Origin: Bacilli bacterium
GTDB lineage: Bacteria > Bacillota_I > Bacilli_A > RF39 > UBA660
DNA length: 49,533 nucleotides
Assembly (NCBI GenBank): GCA_017887425.1
Contig: JAGHHZ010000024.1
Coordinates: 1 to 49,533 of the forward strand
Direction: 5' to 3'
This document shows, piece after piece, positions 6,740 to 15,626 of this stretch. Position numbers and translations under genes: made by a program. The notes under the pieces were generated by a model. It searched no databases. It worked only from the letters and a program-made list of their open reading frames with translations, and was not told the origin of the DNA. Position 1 is the first letter of the stretch. Every line of letters begins with the position of its first letter.

Positions 6740-8502
6740 TAAAGGAAAAGTTATCTTTAGTTCCTCAAAAACCAGGTTGTTATTTAATGAAAAACAAAGA
6801 TGGTAATATTATATATGTCGGAAAAGCTAAAAAATTAAAAAACCGTTTAAGTTCTTATTTTAGAGGAACACATTTTGGTAAAACAGCTAAATTAGTTAGT
6901 GAAATAGTTGATTTTGATTATATGGTTGTCAATACGGAAATGGAAGCATTGATTTTAGAAAACAATTTAATTAAACAATATGATCCTAAATATAATATTT
7001 TATTAAGAGATGACAAGAGTTATCCTTATATTGAGTTAACTAATGAGAGTGTTCCAAGATTAACAATCGTAAGAAGTATTAATCGTAAAAAAAATCTAAA
7101 TCATTTATATGGACCTTATCCTAATGTTACAGCAGCAAGAAATACGGTTAATTTATTAAATAGAATGTATCCTTTAAGAAAGTGTACAACTTATAATAAG
7201 AAACCTTGTCTTTATTATCACATTAATCAATGTTTGGGTTATTGTACTAATAATGTATCGCAAGAAAAAATTGAATCTATGCGCAATGATATTATAAGAT
7301 TTTTAAAAGGTGATCATAGTTTAATAACTGATAAAATAAAAAAAGAGATGATTGAAGAAAGTGAATTAATGCATTATGAAAAAGCGAAAGAATTAAAAGA
7401 ACTACTAGATTATATCGAAATAGTCTTAACTAAACAGCAAGTTGAAATGGGCGATATGGTTGATAGAGATGTTTTTGGATTCTATACTGATAAAGGATAT
7501 TTGTCGATTCAAGTTTTTTTCGTAAGAGGTTCAAAATTGATTGGTAAACATTCTAAAATATTTCCTTTAATCGATGATGTTGAAAATAGTCTTACTAGTT
7601 ACATAACTAAGTTTTATGATAAAGATATTATTAAACCTAAAGAAATATTAATTCCTAACAATTTAGATAATGAACTAATTAGTGAATATTTAAATATAAA
7701 AGTTTTAAGTCCAATTAAAGGTAATAAGAAAAAAATAGTCGATATGGCTTGCGATAATGCTAAGATATTGTTAAATGAAAAATTCGAATTAATTAAAAGG
7801 GATGAAGAAAAAACAACTTTAGCTAACGAAGAATTAAAAAATGTTTTAAAATTATCAAAATTAGATCGAATTGAAATATTTGATAATTCTAATCTTTTTG
7901 GCAATTTCAATGTTTCTGGAATGGTAGTTTATATTGATGGTAAAGAGGCTAAAAATGAATATCGTAAATTTAAAATAACCGTTGATAAAAATGATGATTA
8001 TGGTACGATGAGAGAAGTAATTTATCGCAGGTACTTTCGGGTTTTAAAAGATAATCTTCCACGACCAGATTTAATAATTGTCGATGGTGGAATAGGGCAG
8101 ATGCATGTGGCAAGAGAAGTGTTAAGTAGCTTAAATTTAGATATCATGGTAGTAGGGTTAAAAAAAGATGATAAGCATGCTACTAGTAAGTTATTGGCAT
8201 TTGATCCAATAGTTGAAATTGATGTTGATAAAAATAGTAATTTATTTCACTATCTAGAAAGAATGCAAGATGAAGTTCATAATTATACTATTAATTATCA
8301 CAAACAATTAAGAAGTAAAGGTAGTTTAGAAAGCGTATTAAGTAATATTTCTGGTATTGGAGAAAAAAGAAGAATTATGTTATTAAAAAAATATAAAAGT
8401 CTTAATAAATTAAAAGAATTAAGTCTAGAAGAATTAGAAAATATCTTACCACAAGAAGTAGCTAATAATTTATATCAATATTTACAAGAATTTGACAAAT
8501 GA
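6736..8502 (+). CDS. uvrC: UvrABC system protein C (excinuclease subunit)
   Basis: Nuclease of nucleotide excision repair that cuts on both sides of a lesion after UvrA/UvrB recognition. In order: GIY-YIG domain (GCYLMKNKDGNIIYVGKAKKL, residues 14-34), a cysteine-rich region near 150-172, UVR domain (about 200-235) that binds UvrB, RNase H-like C-terminal nuclease (with DRIEIFDNSN and IIVDGGIGQ), and a helix-hairpin-helix end (about 530-588). The length of 588 is normal. AAGAAGGTG precedes the ATG inside the radical SAM gene. It ends in TGA, which shows that TGA is not recoded. Confidence 0.97.
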   Translation: MIKEKLSLVPQKPGCYLMKNKDGNIIYVGKAKKLKNRLSSYFRGTHFGKTAKLVSEIVDFDYMVVNTEMEALILENNLIKQYDPKYNILLRDDKSYPYIELTNESVPRLTIVRSINRKKNLNHLYGPYPNVTAARNTVNLLNRMYPLRKCTTYNKKPCLYYHINQCLGYCTNNVSQEKIESMRNDIIRFLKGDHSLITDKIKKEMIEESELMHYEKAKELKELLDYIEIVLTKQQVEMGDMVDRDVFGFYTDKGYLSIQVFFVRGSKLIGKHSKIFPLIDDVENSLTSYITKFYDKDIIKPKEILIPNNLDNELISEYLNIKVLSPIKGNKKKIVDMACDNAKILLNEKFELIKRDEEKTTLANEELKNVLKLSKLDRIEIFDNSNLFGNFNVSGMVVYIDGKEAKNEYRKFKITVDKNDDYGTMREVIYRRYFRVLKDNLPRPDLIIVDGGIGQMHVAREVLSSLNLDIMVVGLKKDDKHATSKLLAFDPIVEIDVDKNSNLFHYLERMQDEVHNYTINYHKQLRSKGSLESVLSNISGIGEKRRIMLLKKYKSLNKLKELSLEELENILPQEVANNLYQYLQEFDK

Positions 8503-8538
8503 TTTATTTTTGCTATTATATATAACCGGTGATTAAGT

Positions 8539-9243
8539 ATGACAGATTTACACTTTCAAAGTGAAGAATATTTAAACAGCTTAATTAAAAATTTACAGTT
8601 TATCGGAATCGGTTCAGAAGGTTGCTGTTATAGACTTAGTAAAGATGTTGCTTTTAAACACTTAAGTGGACCTGCTTATGAAAAAAAGAATGCAGAAGAA
8701 ATATTACAGTTTAAAGATATTAATATATCTAATTATGTATTTGTTCAAAATCTTGTTTATATAAAAGATGAGATAGTTGGAGTTTTAATGAGATATATTA
8801 ATGGTAAAAGTGTTGAAGATAAACTATATCAGGTACAAATATTAAATTTAATTAAAGCTTTTGATGATTTGATATCAGCCACTAAAAAATTATCTGATCT
8901 AGGTATTAGCGTGTTTGATGTTTGTCCTGTTAATATGTTATATAATAAAGGAAAATTTTATTTAATCGACACTATGGATTATCAAAGAAAAGATATAGAT
9001 AGTAATATAATTTTTAAAGATAATATGACCATGATAACAGCTAATATTCATCATGCCATATTTCCGTTTCCTGTTTTAAATTTTCTTAATTCAATTCCTG
9101 AAATAAAAGACTTTAGAAAAGATAAAGAATTGTTAAGTAATCCTAGTTATATTATTAGAACATTATTAGAAAGATTGAACAGTTATTTAGGACACGAAGT
9201 AAAGACGTTTGGAGAAGCTAGTAAAAAATTAGTTAAAAACTAG
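8539..9243 (+). CDS. Protein-kinase-fold orphan with altered catalytic motifs
   Basis: No firm family. The order of motifs suggests a protein-kinase-like fold: a glycine-rich loop (IGIGSEGCCYRLS, residues 22-34) followed by a Lys (VAFKHLSG), a hinge-like strand (VGVLMRYINGKS), a catalytic-loop-like segment (FDVCPVNMLYN, with Asp and Asn in HxDxxxxN spacing), and LIDTMDY where DFG would be. At 234 residues it has a small C-lobe. The gene stands alone after uvrC with its own SD (GGTGA). Its last codons and stop form half of the terminator stem. It could be a small-molecule kinase, an effector-type kinase or a pseudokinase; substrate unknown. Confidence 0.6.
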   Translation: MTDLHFQSEEYLNSLIKNLQFIGIGSEGCCYRLSKDVAFKHLSGPAYEKKNAEEILQFKDINISNYVFVQNLVYIKDEIVGVLMRYINGKSVEDKLYQVQILNLIKAFDDLISATKKLSDLGISVFDVCPVNMLYNKGKFYLIDTMDYQRKDIDSNIIFKDNMTMITANIHHAIFPFPVLNFLNSIPEIKDFRKDKELLSNPSYIIRTLLERLNSYLGHEVKTFGEASKKLVKN

Positions 9244-9254
9244 CTTCTTATTTT
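9213..9254 (+). terminator. Terminator overlapping the end of the kinase-fold gene
   Basis: GAAGCTAGT 9214-9222 pairs with ACTAGCTTC 9239-9247, then TTATTTTTAT. The stem includes the last codons and the stop. Confidence 0.7.
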
Positions 9255-9260
9255 TATATT

Positions 9261-9269
9261 TGTTATAAT
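9261..9269 (+). promoter_or_regulatory. Extended -10 promoter of tRNA-Arg
   Basis: TGTTATAAT at 9261-9269 (TGn plus TATAAT), nine bases before the mature tRNA start. Confidence 0.7.
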
Positions 9270-9277
9270 ATAAATAT

Positions 9278-9353
9278 GTCCACGTAGTTCAATGGATAGA
9301 ATATTCCCCTCCGAAGGGAATGATCGTAGGTTCGACTCCTAGCGTGGGCACCA
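9278..9353 (+). tRNA. tRNA-Arg (anticodon CCG)
   Basis: A 76-base cloverleaf with acceptor GTCCACG/CGTGGGC, D arm with AGTTCAATGGATAGA, anticodon stem TTCCC/GGGAA around loop CTCCGAA (anticodon CCG, reads CGG), T arm with GGTTCGACTCC, discriminator A and encoded CCA at 9351-9353. A CGG reader is notable in such an AT-rich genome. Confidence 0.95.
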
Positions 9354-9364
9354 GATTAATTATT

Positions 9365-9383
9365 ACTCGAATATTCGAGTTTT
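9365..9383 (+). terminator. Terminator after tRNA-Arg
   Basis: Palindrome ACTCGAATATTCGAGT 9365-9380 running into TTTT. Confidence 0.65.
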
Positions 9384-9452
9384 ATTATAAATTTCATTGT
9401 AACTTATTGATTACAAAAATAAAATGCTATATAATTTAAAAAGGTGATATAA

Positions 9453-9707
9453 ATGGATAAAATGATAAACGAAAAAAGAATTGTGGATTTAGAATATAAT
9501 TTGATATGTGATTTTATAAAACTGAGAAATAATCTAGGAATTAGTCAACAACAAATGGCTAATGAGTCTGGTGTAGTAAGAGAAATGATTGCAGTTATTG
9601 AAAATAGAAAAAAACATCCACAAATAAATACACTAATTAAAATATTAGAACCATTTGGTTATACTTTATCAATTACAAAAATAAAGGAGGAGAAAAATGG
9701 AAAATAA
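9453..9707 (+). CDS. HTH XRE-family regulator, partner of the BRO-like pseudogene
   Basis: Small (84 residues) Cro/CI-type DNA-binding protein. The helix-turn-helix is LGISQQQMANESGVVREMIAVIE at about residues 28-50, followed by the usual NRKKHPQINTLIKILEPFG segment. AAAGGTG lies at normal distance from ATG 9453. Its end overlaps the start of the following BRO-like gene, whose AAAGGAGGAG lies inside this gene, so the two are coupled. The pair resembles a phage-type repressor/antirepressor or an addiction-like module; which one cannot be told from sequence. Confidence 0.85.
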   Translation: MDKMINEKRIVDLEYNLICDFIKLRNNLGISQQQMANESGVVREMIAVIENRKKHPQINTLIKILEPFGYTLSITKIKEEKNGK

Positions 9708-10520
9708 ATTAGCGCTTTTCGAAGAAAAAGAAATTAGAAAAACTTGGCAAAATAATAAATGGTACTTTAGTATTTTAGATGTAGTATACGCACTTACTGA
9801 TTCTAAAGATCCAAAACAATATATAAAGAAATTAAAATTAAGAGATACAGAAATTCAAAATAACTGGGGTACAATTTGTACCCTACTAGAAATGATGGCT
9901 ATAGATGGCAAAAAGAGAAAAATTCAAATGTCTGATACTGAAGGGATATTACGTATTATTCAATCAATACCATCACCTAAAGCAGAACCATTTAAAAGAT
10001 GGTTAGCTAAAGTTGGTAGTGAAAGAATTGAAGAAATTAATAATCCCGAACTTGCTATGGATAGAATAAACAAATTTATGAAAAGAAAGGTTATTCTAAA
10101 GCTTGGATTGAACAAAGAGAAAGAGGTATTACGACAAGGCATAATTTGACTGATGAATGGAAAGAAAGAGGGGCAAAAGTAGGAAGAGATTATGCTATTT
10201 TAACTAATGAAATTTATAAAACCAGTTTTGGAATAGATGCTAAAGAATATAAAAGTATCAAAGGATTACATGAAAGTCAAAATTTAAGAGATTCAATGAC
10301 TAATATTGAATTAGCTTTAACTAATCTAGGTGAGGCTACAGCAGTTGAATTTCATAAAAATAATAATAGTCAAGGAGTTAAACAATTAAAAAAAGATATT
10401 ACTAAAGCTGGTAATGTATTAAATAAAGCAAGGTCGGAAATTGAAAATGAATTAGGAAAGTCGATAGTAACTTCACAAAATTATATTGAGTTGACTGATA
10501 CCTTGATTGAGACCAAGTAA
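9697..10520 (+). pseudogene. BRO-family (Bro-N) antirepressor-like gene, broken by a one-base frameshift
   Basis: The first part (9697 to about 10077) encodes the Bro-N-like domain (WYFSILDVVYALTDSKDPKQ, RIIQSIPSPKAEPFKRWLA, GSERIEE). At 10075-10079 the homologous protein continues only in the -1 frame: YEKKGYSKAWIEQ then LTDEWKERG, YAILTNEIYK and ALTNLGEA, up to 10520. Adding one T to TTT at 10075-10077 would restore a full protein of about 275 residues that lines up along its whole length with the intact gene at 37403. In the first frame the reading runs into unrelated residues and stops at 10149; the second part has no credible start of its own (TTG 10146, no SD). It is either a real inactivating deletion or a homopolymer sequencing error. 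DNA-binding regulator of prophage type by family. Confidence 0.85.
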
Positions 10521-10617
10521 AATATTATAATGTTAAGAAAAATTGCGAATTTTCCAATTAATTTTGCTCGACTTTTTTTATTTAAATATGTATACTTTTT
10601 TTTAAGGAGAGATAATT

Positions 10618-11178
10618 ATGGATTTAGGTAAAAAAATATTTGAATTAAGAAAAAAAATTGGATTATCACAAGAACAATTAGCGGAAAAGTTAAATGTTAC
10701 AAGGCAAACTATATCAAAGTGGGAACTTAATGAAACAGCTCCTGATATAAAACAAGCTAAAATTTTATCAGAAATATTTCAAATAAGTTTAGACGAATTA
10801 GTTGATAATGATATTGAAAAAACACTAGTAACTAAAGTAAGTAATGTTGAAAAATTAGCAGGAATTATTATTACAATATTAAAATTTATTGGTATATTAT
10901 TTATAATATATTGTATATTTATGATTGTTGCAGTTGTTCTTTTTACTACTTTAAGAGATACTACTAAAGAAGAAATATCTACTGAATTGACATTAAATTG
11001 TTCAGTATCCGATAAAGACTATATGATATCAATAGCAAATGATGGTTATTTTAATTGTTCAAATTGTGATGAAGAAATACAAAAAGATATTAAAAATTTA
11101 ATTGATTTTTCTGATTTAAATTCAAGTTCTGAAAAAATAGAAGCTTATTTTAGTGATTTAAATGGAATTTGTGAATAA
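10618..11178 (+). CDS. HTH regulator with one membrane helix and an extracellular tail
   Basis: An XRE-type helix-turn-helix at residues 3-60 (LGLSQ-type pattern; NVTRQTISKWELNETAPD) is followed by a linker, a single strongly hydrophobic helix at about 82-110, and an outer segment of about 75 residues with three to four cysteines (NCS, CSNCDEE). AAGGAGAG precedes the ATG. Such membrane-tethered HTH proteins are common in Firmicutes; the ligand and target genes are unknown. The end overlaps the SD region of csaA, so read-through into csaA is likely. Confidence 0.8.
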   Translation: MDLGKKIFELRKKIGLSQEQLAEKLNVTRQTISKWELNETAPDIKQAKILSEIFQISLDELVDNDIEKTLVTKVSNVEKLAGIIITILKFIGILFIIYCIFMIVAVVLFTTLRDTTKEEISTELTLNCSVSDKDYMISIANDGYFNCSNCDEEIQKDIKNLIDFSDLNSSSEKIEAYFSDLNGICE

Positions 11179-11188
11179 AGGAGGATTT

Positions 11189-11515
11189 ATGATAACTTTA
11201 GAAGATTTTAATAAAATAGATATTAGAGTAGGGACAATAGTTGATGCAAGTATTAATAAAGGTGCAAGAAGTCCTTCTTATAAATTAAAAATAGATTTTG
11301 GAAAATTTGGTGTGAAAAATTCTTCAGCACAAATTACAGACTTATATAGCCCAGAAGATTTAATCGGTAAACAAGTTATCGCAGTTACTAATTTTGAACC
11401 AATTAGAATTTCACAAGTTAAAAGTGAGGTAAGAATTTTAGGAGCTGATACTGAAAATGGAGTTGTTTTATTAAATTTAGACAAAAAAGTAGAAAATGGT
11501 GCTAAAATTTATTAA
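11189..11515 (+). CDS. csaA: CsaA-type tRNA-binding domain protein
   Basis: Single OB-fold tRNA-binding domain (108 residues) of the CsaA/Trbp111 family, described as an export-related chaperone in Bacillus subtilis and as a tRNA-binding dimer. The body matches the family throughout: FNKIDIRVGTIVDA, YKLKIDFG, NSSAQITDLY, GKQVIAVTNFEPIRI, VRILGA and the NGAKI end. The start is ATG 11189 after AAAGGAGG; an in-frame upstream ATG at 11162 lies inside the preceding gene and has no SD. Confidence 0.9.
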   Translation: MITLEDFNKIDIRVGTIVDASINKGARSPSYKLKIDFGKFGVKNSSAQITDLYSPEDLIGKQVIAVTNFEPIRISQVKSEVRILGADTENGVVLLNLDKKVENGAKIY

Positions 11516-11554
11516 TTTTGTCAAAAAAATAGTCATAAATATGCAAAAAAATTA

Positions 11555-11584
11555 TTGACAACTCATATAATAATGTGTTATATT
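11555..11584 (+). promoter_or_regulatory. Promoter of tRNA-Ala
   Basis: TTGACA 11555-11560 and TATATT 11579-11584, spacer 18, with a TGT extension just before the -10. Confidence 0.75.
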
Positions 11585-11596
11585 ATATGGGTACTT

Positions 11597-11673
11597 GGGG
11601 AATTAGCTCAGCTGGCTAGAGCATCTGCCTTGCACGCAGAGGGTCAGGGGTTCGAATCCCCTATTCTCCACCA
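11597..11673 (+). tRNA. tRNA-Ala (anticodon TGC)
   Basis: A 77-base cloverleaf: acceptor GGGGAAT/ATTCTCC, anticodon stem TCTGC/GCAGA around CTTGCAC (TGC), T arm AGGGGTTCGAATCCCCT, discriminator A, CCA encoded at 11671-11673. Confidence 0.97.
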
Positions 11674-11683
11674 AGTGATTATT

Positions 11684-11707
11684 AACCCTTATTTCATAAG
11701 GGTTTTT
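11684..11707 (+). terminator. Terminator after tRNA-Ala
   Basis: AACCCTTAT 11684-11692, loop TTC, ATAAGGGTT 11696-11704, then T. Confidence 0.85.
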
Positions 11708-11772
11708 ATTTTACTTTATTTATAAAATTAGTAATTATAAATCTAAATCTATATTATTTTATCAGTTATCTA

Positions 11773-11781
11773 TGATATAAT
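11773..11781 (+). promoter_or_regulatory. Extended -10 promoter of the polA operon
   Basis: TGATATAAT at 11773-11781, 18 bases before the polA start; no good -35. Confidence 0.65.
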
Positions 11782-11798
11782 AATTAAAGGTGAGTAAC

Positions 11799-14366
11799 AT
11801 GGAGAAAATAATTTTAGTCGATGGTAATAATTTATTATTTAGAAGTTATTATGCAACAGCTTATAACGGTAACTTTATGAAAAATAGCAAAGGATTTCCA
11901 ACCAACGCTTTGTTTGGCTTTACTAATATGATGAATAAAATTATCGAAGAAGAAAAACCAACATATATAATGGTTGCTTTTGATAAAGGAAAAACATTTA
12001 GACATGATAAATATGATTTTTACAAACAAGGAAGAATAGAAACTCCTAATGAATTAAAACTACAATTTCCAAAAGCTAAGGAATTATTAGATGCGATGGG
12101 AATAAAATATTTCGAAATTGATAATTATGAAGCAGATGACATTATAGGAACATTAGCTGAATATTGCAATGAAGATCCAAATTTCATTGGTACAATTATT
12201 AGTAGTGATAAAGATTTATTGCAATTAATAAGCAATGACATCGATATAAAATTATTAAAACAAAAAGATTATATTCGCTATAATGAAAAGACATTTACTG
12301 AAGAGTATGGTATAAAACCAATTAATATCATTGATTTAAAAGCGTTAATGGGTGATAGCTCAGATAATATTCCAGGGGTTAAAGGTATCGGCGAAAAAAC
12401 AGCATTAAAACTATTACAGGAATATAAAACTTTAGATGGAATATATGAAAATATCAACAAAATAACAGGAAAAACCAAAGAAAAATTATTAGCTGATAAA
12501 GAAAATGCTTATATGAGTTATAAAGTAGCTACGATTTATAAAAAAGTACCCCTAGATTTTAAAATCGAAGATTTAAAATATTTAGGTAAGACTGATAAAT
12601 TAAATGATATTTATGAAGAATTAGAATTTTTTTCATTTCTAAAAAAAGAAACTAAAAAAGAAGAAAAATTAAATATCACAATAATTGAAGATATAAATAA
12701 AATAAAAATAGATAAAGAATGTGCTTTATATTTAGAAATATTAGGTACAAACTATCACACATCTCAAATAATTGGTGTCGGTTTATACAATAGTGATATA
12801 GCGTATTATATTCCATTTGAAAAATTAACTAATTTAGATTTTTTAAGAAATATTAAAATTACAACTTATGATTTAAAAAAAGCTTATGTTGCTTTAAAAT
12901 GGCATAATTTAAATTTAGATAATGTAGCTGATGATTTAATGATTGCAGCTTCTTTATTAGAATATAATACAAAAGAAGATATAGCTTATTTAGCTAATCA
13001 GTTTAATTATAATATTCCTTTTTATGAAACTTCATTTGGTAAATCTAATAAAACAATTCCTATTGATGTGGCTAATATTGCTGTTAACAAGGCTAAATTT
13101 ATTTATGAAAAAAAGAATGATATTTTAAATAAAATAGAAGAAGAAAAATTATTAGAACTTTATCATGATATTGAAATGCCTTTAGCATATGTTTTAGGTG
13201 ATATGGAATATGATGGTGTTCATGTCGATAAAAATATTTTAAATGAAATGGGCGAAGATATAAAAATTAAATTAGAATTATTGAGTAAAGATATTTATAA
13301 CCAAGCCGGATGTGAATTTAATATATCATCTCCTAGTCAATTGGGTGAAGTATTATTTGAAAAACTAAACTTACCTCATGGTAAAAAAGGAAAAACAGGT
13401 TATTCCACAGCAATTGATGTTTTAAACAAATTAAGTGGTAAACATCCTATTATTGATTTGATTATTGAATATAGAATGTTAACTAAATTATATACGACTT
13501 ATATTGAAGGTTTAATTAATGCTATTATGGATGATGGGAAAGTTCACACAATTTATACTCAAACTTTAACGAGAACCGGTAGGCTTTCTAGTATTGAACC
13601 AAATTTACAAAATATTCCAGTTAGAACAGAATATGGAAGATTAATTAGAAAAGCATTTGTTCCTTCAAAAGATTCAATTATTATAAGTGGCGATTATTCG
13701 CAAATTGAACTTCGTATTTTAGCGCATATAGCTAATGTTCAAACTTTAATTGATGCTTTTAAAAATGATTTAGATATTCACAGTAAAACAGCCAGTGATA
13801 TCTTTAAAGTTGATCAAAGTTTAGTTACTAAAGAAATGCGAAGAATTGCTAAAGCAGTTAACTTTGGAATAATTTATGGTATAAGTAGCTTTGGACTATC
13901 TGAAAATTTAAACATTTCCAATAAAGATGCCAAGGAGTTTATTGATACATATCTAAAGACATATCCTGGAATTAAGGAATACATGGATAAAACAATTAAA
14001 CAAGCATATGACTGTGGCTATGCAAAAACATTATTTAATCGTAAAAGAAATATTGATGAGTTAAAAAACACCAATTATATGATTAGGCAATCGGGAGAAA
14101 GAATGGCTTTAAATACGCCAATTCAAGGAACTAGTGCTGATATAATTAAAAAGGCTATGGTTGAAATTCATAAAGAAATAAAAGAAAAAAATTTAAAATC
14201 TAAATTAATTATTCAAGTTCATGATGAATTAGTATTTGATTGTTTAAAAGTAGAACAAGAAGAAATTACTAATATTATGAAAAACGTTATGGAAAACGTT
14301 TGTAAGTTAAATGTTCCATTAAAGATAGATATTGAATATGGAAATAATTGGTATGAAGCAAAGTAG
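11799..14366 (+). CDS. polA: DNA polymerase I, with an inactive proofreading domain
   Basis: Repair and Okazaki-fragment polymerase. The order is: 5'-3' exonuclease/flap domain (1 to about 290, with ILVDGNNLLFRSYYA, YEADDIIGTLA and GDSSDNIPGVKGIGEKTA), a 3'-5' exonuclease-like domain (about 295-460), and the A-family polymerase (TRTGRLSSIEPNLQNIPVR, SGDYSQIELRILAH, RRIAKAVNFGIIYG, QVHDELVFD). In the middle domain the first metal-binding motif reads LYLEILG where a DxE is needed, so proofreading is probably lost, as in Bacillus enzymes. The start is ATG 11799 after AAAGGTGA. It leads an operon with the M23, lipoprotein and CDF genes. Confidence 0.97.
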   Translation: MEKIILVDGNNLLFRSYYATAYNGNFMKNSKGFPTNALFGFTNMMNKIIEEEKPTYIMVAFDKGKTFRHDKYDFYKQGRIETPNELKLQFPKAKELLDAMGIKYFEIDNYEADDIIGTLAEYCNEDPNFIGTIISSDKDLLQLISNDIDIKLLKQKDYIRYNEKTFTEEYGIKPINIIDLKALMGDSSDNIPGVKGIGEKTALKLLQEYKTLDGIYENINKITGKTKEKLLADKENAYMSYKVATIYKKVPLDFKIEDLKYLGKTDKLNDIYEELEFFSFLKKETKKEEKLNITIIEDINKIKIDKECALYLEILGTNYHTSQIIGVGLYNSDIAYYIPFEKLTNLDFLRNIKITTYDLKKAYVALKWHNLNLDNVADDLMIAASLLEYNTKEDIAYLANQFNYNIPFYETSFGKSNKTIPIDVANIAVNKAKFIYEKKNDILNKIEEEKLLELYHDIEMPLAYVLGDMEYDGVHVDKNILNEMGEDIKIKLELLSKDIYNQAGCEFNISSPSQLGEVLFEKLNLPHGKKGKTGYSTAIDVLNKLSGKHPIIDLIIEYRMLTKLYTTYIEGLINAIMDDGKVHTIYTQTLTRTGRLSSIEPNLQNIPVRTEYGRLIRKAFVPSKDSIIISGDYSQIELRILAHIANVQTLIDAFKNDLDIHSKTASDIFKVDQSLVTKEMRRIAKAVNFGIIYGISSFGLSENLNISNKDAKEFIDTYLKTYPGIKEYMDKTIKQAYDCGYAKTLFNRKRNIDELKNTNYMIRQSGERMALNTPIQGTSADIIKKAMVEIHKEIKEKNLKSKLIIQVHDELVFDCLKVEQEEITNIMKNVMENVCKLNVPLKIDIEYGNNWYEAK

Positions 14367-14375
14367 GTGAGTTTA

Positions 14376-15626
14376 ATGAGAGTTTGTGAAGATCCGGATA
14401 TTTTAAATGTTATATATATTTTTGTTCGATTAATTAATTTAGCTGTAATTGTAACGATTGTAATTTTAGTTATAATGATAATGGTAGACATTATCAAGAT
14501 GATTTCATCGGGAGATTTAGATACTAAAAATGGAAAAAATAGTATTGTCAAACGTATTGTTGCTGCTGTTTTAGTATTTTTAGTTCCTTCAATACTTAAC
14601 ATTGTTTTAAGTATTACTGGTCAAACTTTTAATTTTGGTGACTGTTTAAATAATTCTAATAGAGAATATATTAGTTTAGCTAATGCCAATAAGGCTGAAG
14701 AATATCTTACAATGGCTGAACAACAACTAACTTCTGATGCCTTATATCAAGCTCAAAAGTATATTAATAAAATAGTTGATGAAGACTTTAAGGCACAATT
14801 ACAATCAAGGGCTGATGCAGTTGATGAATATATTGAAAAAAGAAGAGAAGAATTAAAAGAAGATTCTATTCCTACCCCTAGTCCAGGAGGTGGAACGGGC
14901 TCTTTAGATATTCCGGGAGGTTACTATGAAACAGGAAGTTGTTCACCTTCTTCTAGTATTACAGTAATATCAAGTGAACCAAATCCTTCTTGTGCAATAA
15001 ATTATTGGGTTAATCAAGGGCAAGTTGCAAAAAGTGATTTCGTCTATCCGAAAAATGAAGCAGGAGAATCTTTAGGTGCATGGCCGGCCGATTATAATAC
15101 AATTCCTACTCAGATAAATGTAAATAAAACTTATCAAGGAGGTAAATTAGCTTGGCCGGTAACACCATCAAATGGTACTTATACATTTGTTTATGAACAT
15201 AATGGTATCGATATTATGGCTCCAATGGGAACACCTATTTATTCACCAGCTGATGGAACTTTAGTATATTCAGAATGGGGACACACTACTAATAAAGGAA
15301 GCGATGAGACAGCTTATTCTGTAACAATAAATTTAGATACTCCGATTAGCTATGATGGAAAACAATTGAAAACGATTTTCCTAACTCATATGTCAGGTAT
15401 AGTTTATAGATGTTCAAGTACAACTGATTGCAATCGTAAAGTAAAGAAAGGTGAATTACTTGGTTTTGTTGGAAATGCAGCAGGTACTGCTACTAGTCCT
15501 GGATATGCTCCACATTTACACATGTCGATTTATCCAGCTGGTAATTACGATGCTGGTGTTTATACAAGTAAAATAGAAGATATGTATTCGATAAGTAGTA
15601 ATACAAAAAGAGAGGCTGGAAACTAA
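14376..15626 (+). CDS. Membrane-anchored M23 (LytM-type) peptidase with a two-helix head
   Basis: Probable peptidoglycan endopeptidase outside the membrane. Residues 1 to about 90 form two hydrophobic helices joined by a charged loop (SSGDLDTKNGKNS), a layout like VirB2/TrbC-type membrane hairpins. A helical, coiled segment follows (about 95-160), then a Pro/Gly-rich linker, then the LytM domain: H275 and D279 in HNGID, and HLH at 380-382 in APHLHMSIYP. The zinc ligands H275, D279 and H382 are all present. ATG 14376 follows AGGTGAG, which overlaps the polA stop. The gene overlaps the next one (TAATG). The membrane head has no obvious place in standard M23 proteins. Confidence 0.88.
   Translation: MRVCEDPDILNVIYIFVRLINLAVIVTIVILVIMIMVDIIKMISSGDLDTKNGKNSIVKRIVAAVLVFLVPSILNIVLSITGQTFNFGDCLNNSNREYISLANANKAEEYLTMAEQQLTSDALYQAQKYINKIVDEDFKAQLQSRADAVDEYIEKRREELKEDSIPTPSPGGGTGSLDIPGGYYETGSCSPSSSITVISSEPNPSCAINYWVNQGQVAKSDFVYPKNEAGESLGAWPADYNTIPTQINVNKTYQGGKLAWPVTPSNGTYTFVYEHNGIDIMAPMGTPIYSPADGTLVYSEWGHTTNKGSDETAYSVTINLDTPISYDGKQLKTIFLTHMSGIVYRCSSTTDCNRKVKKGELLGFVGNAAGTATSPGYAPHLHMSIYPAGNYDAGVYTSKIEDMYSISSNTKREAGN

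Noticed and set aside
8500-8502. Mollicutes-type TGA as tryptophan
   Set aside because: uvrC ends in TGA at the right place and tryptophan is TGG throughout, so the standard code applies.
10069-10080. Programmed -1 frameshifting to join the two parts of the BRO-like gene
   Set aside because: The heptamer AAATTTA is present, but the zero-frame codons are AAA TTT, the wrong phase for X-XXY-YYZ slippage, and no downstream stem-loop is evident. A lost T is simpler.
9453-11178. Prophage remnant at 9.4-11.2 kb
   Set aside because: Only HTH and BRO-type regulators are present. There is no integrase, structural gene or flanking repeat at the tRNA-Arg, so a prophage is not supported.
14219-14602. 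Minus-strand ORF of 127 codons across the polA/M23 junction
   Set aside because: Overlaps two well-supported genes on the other strand and has a low-complexity Ile/Thr translation.
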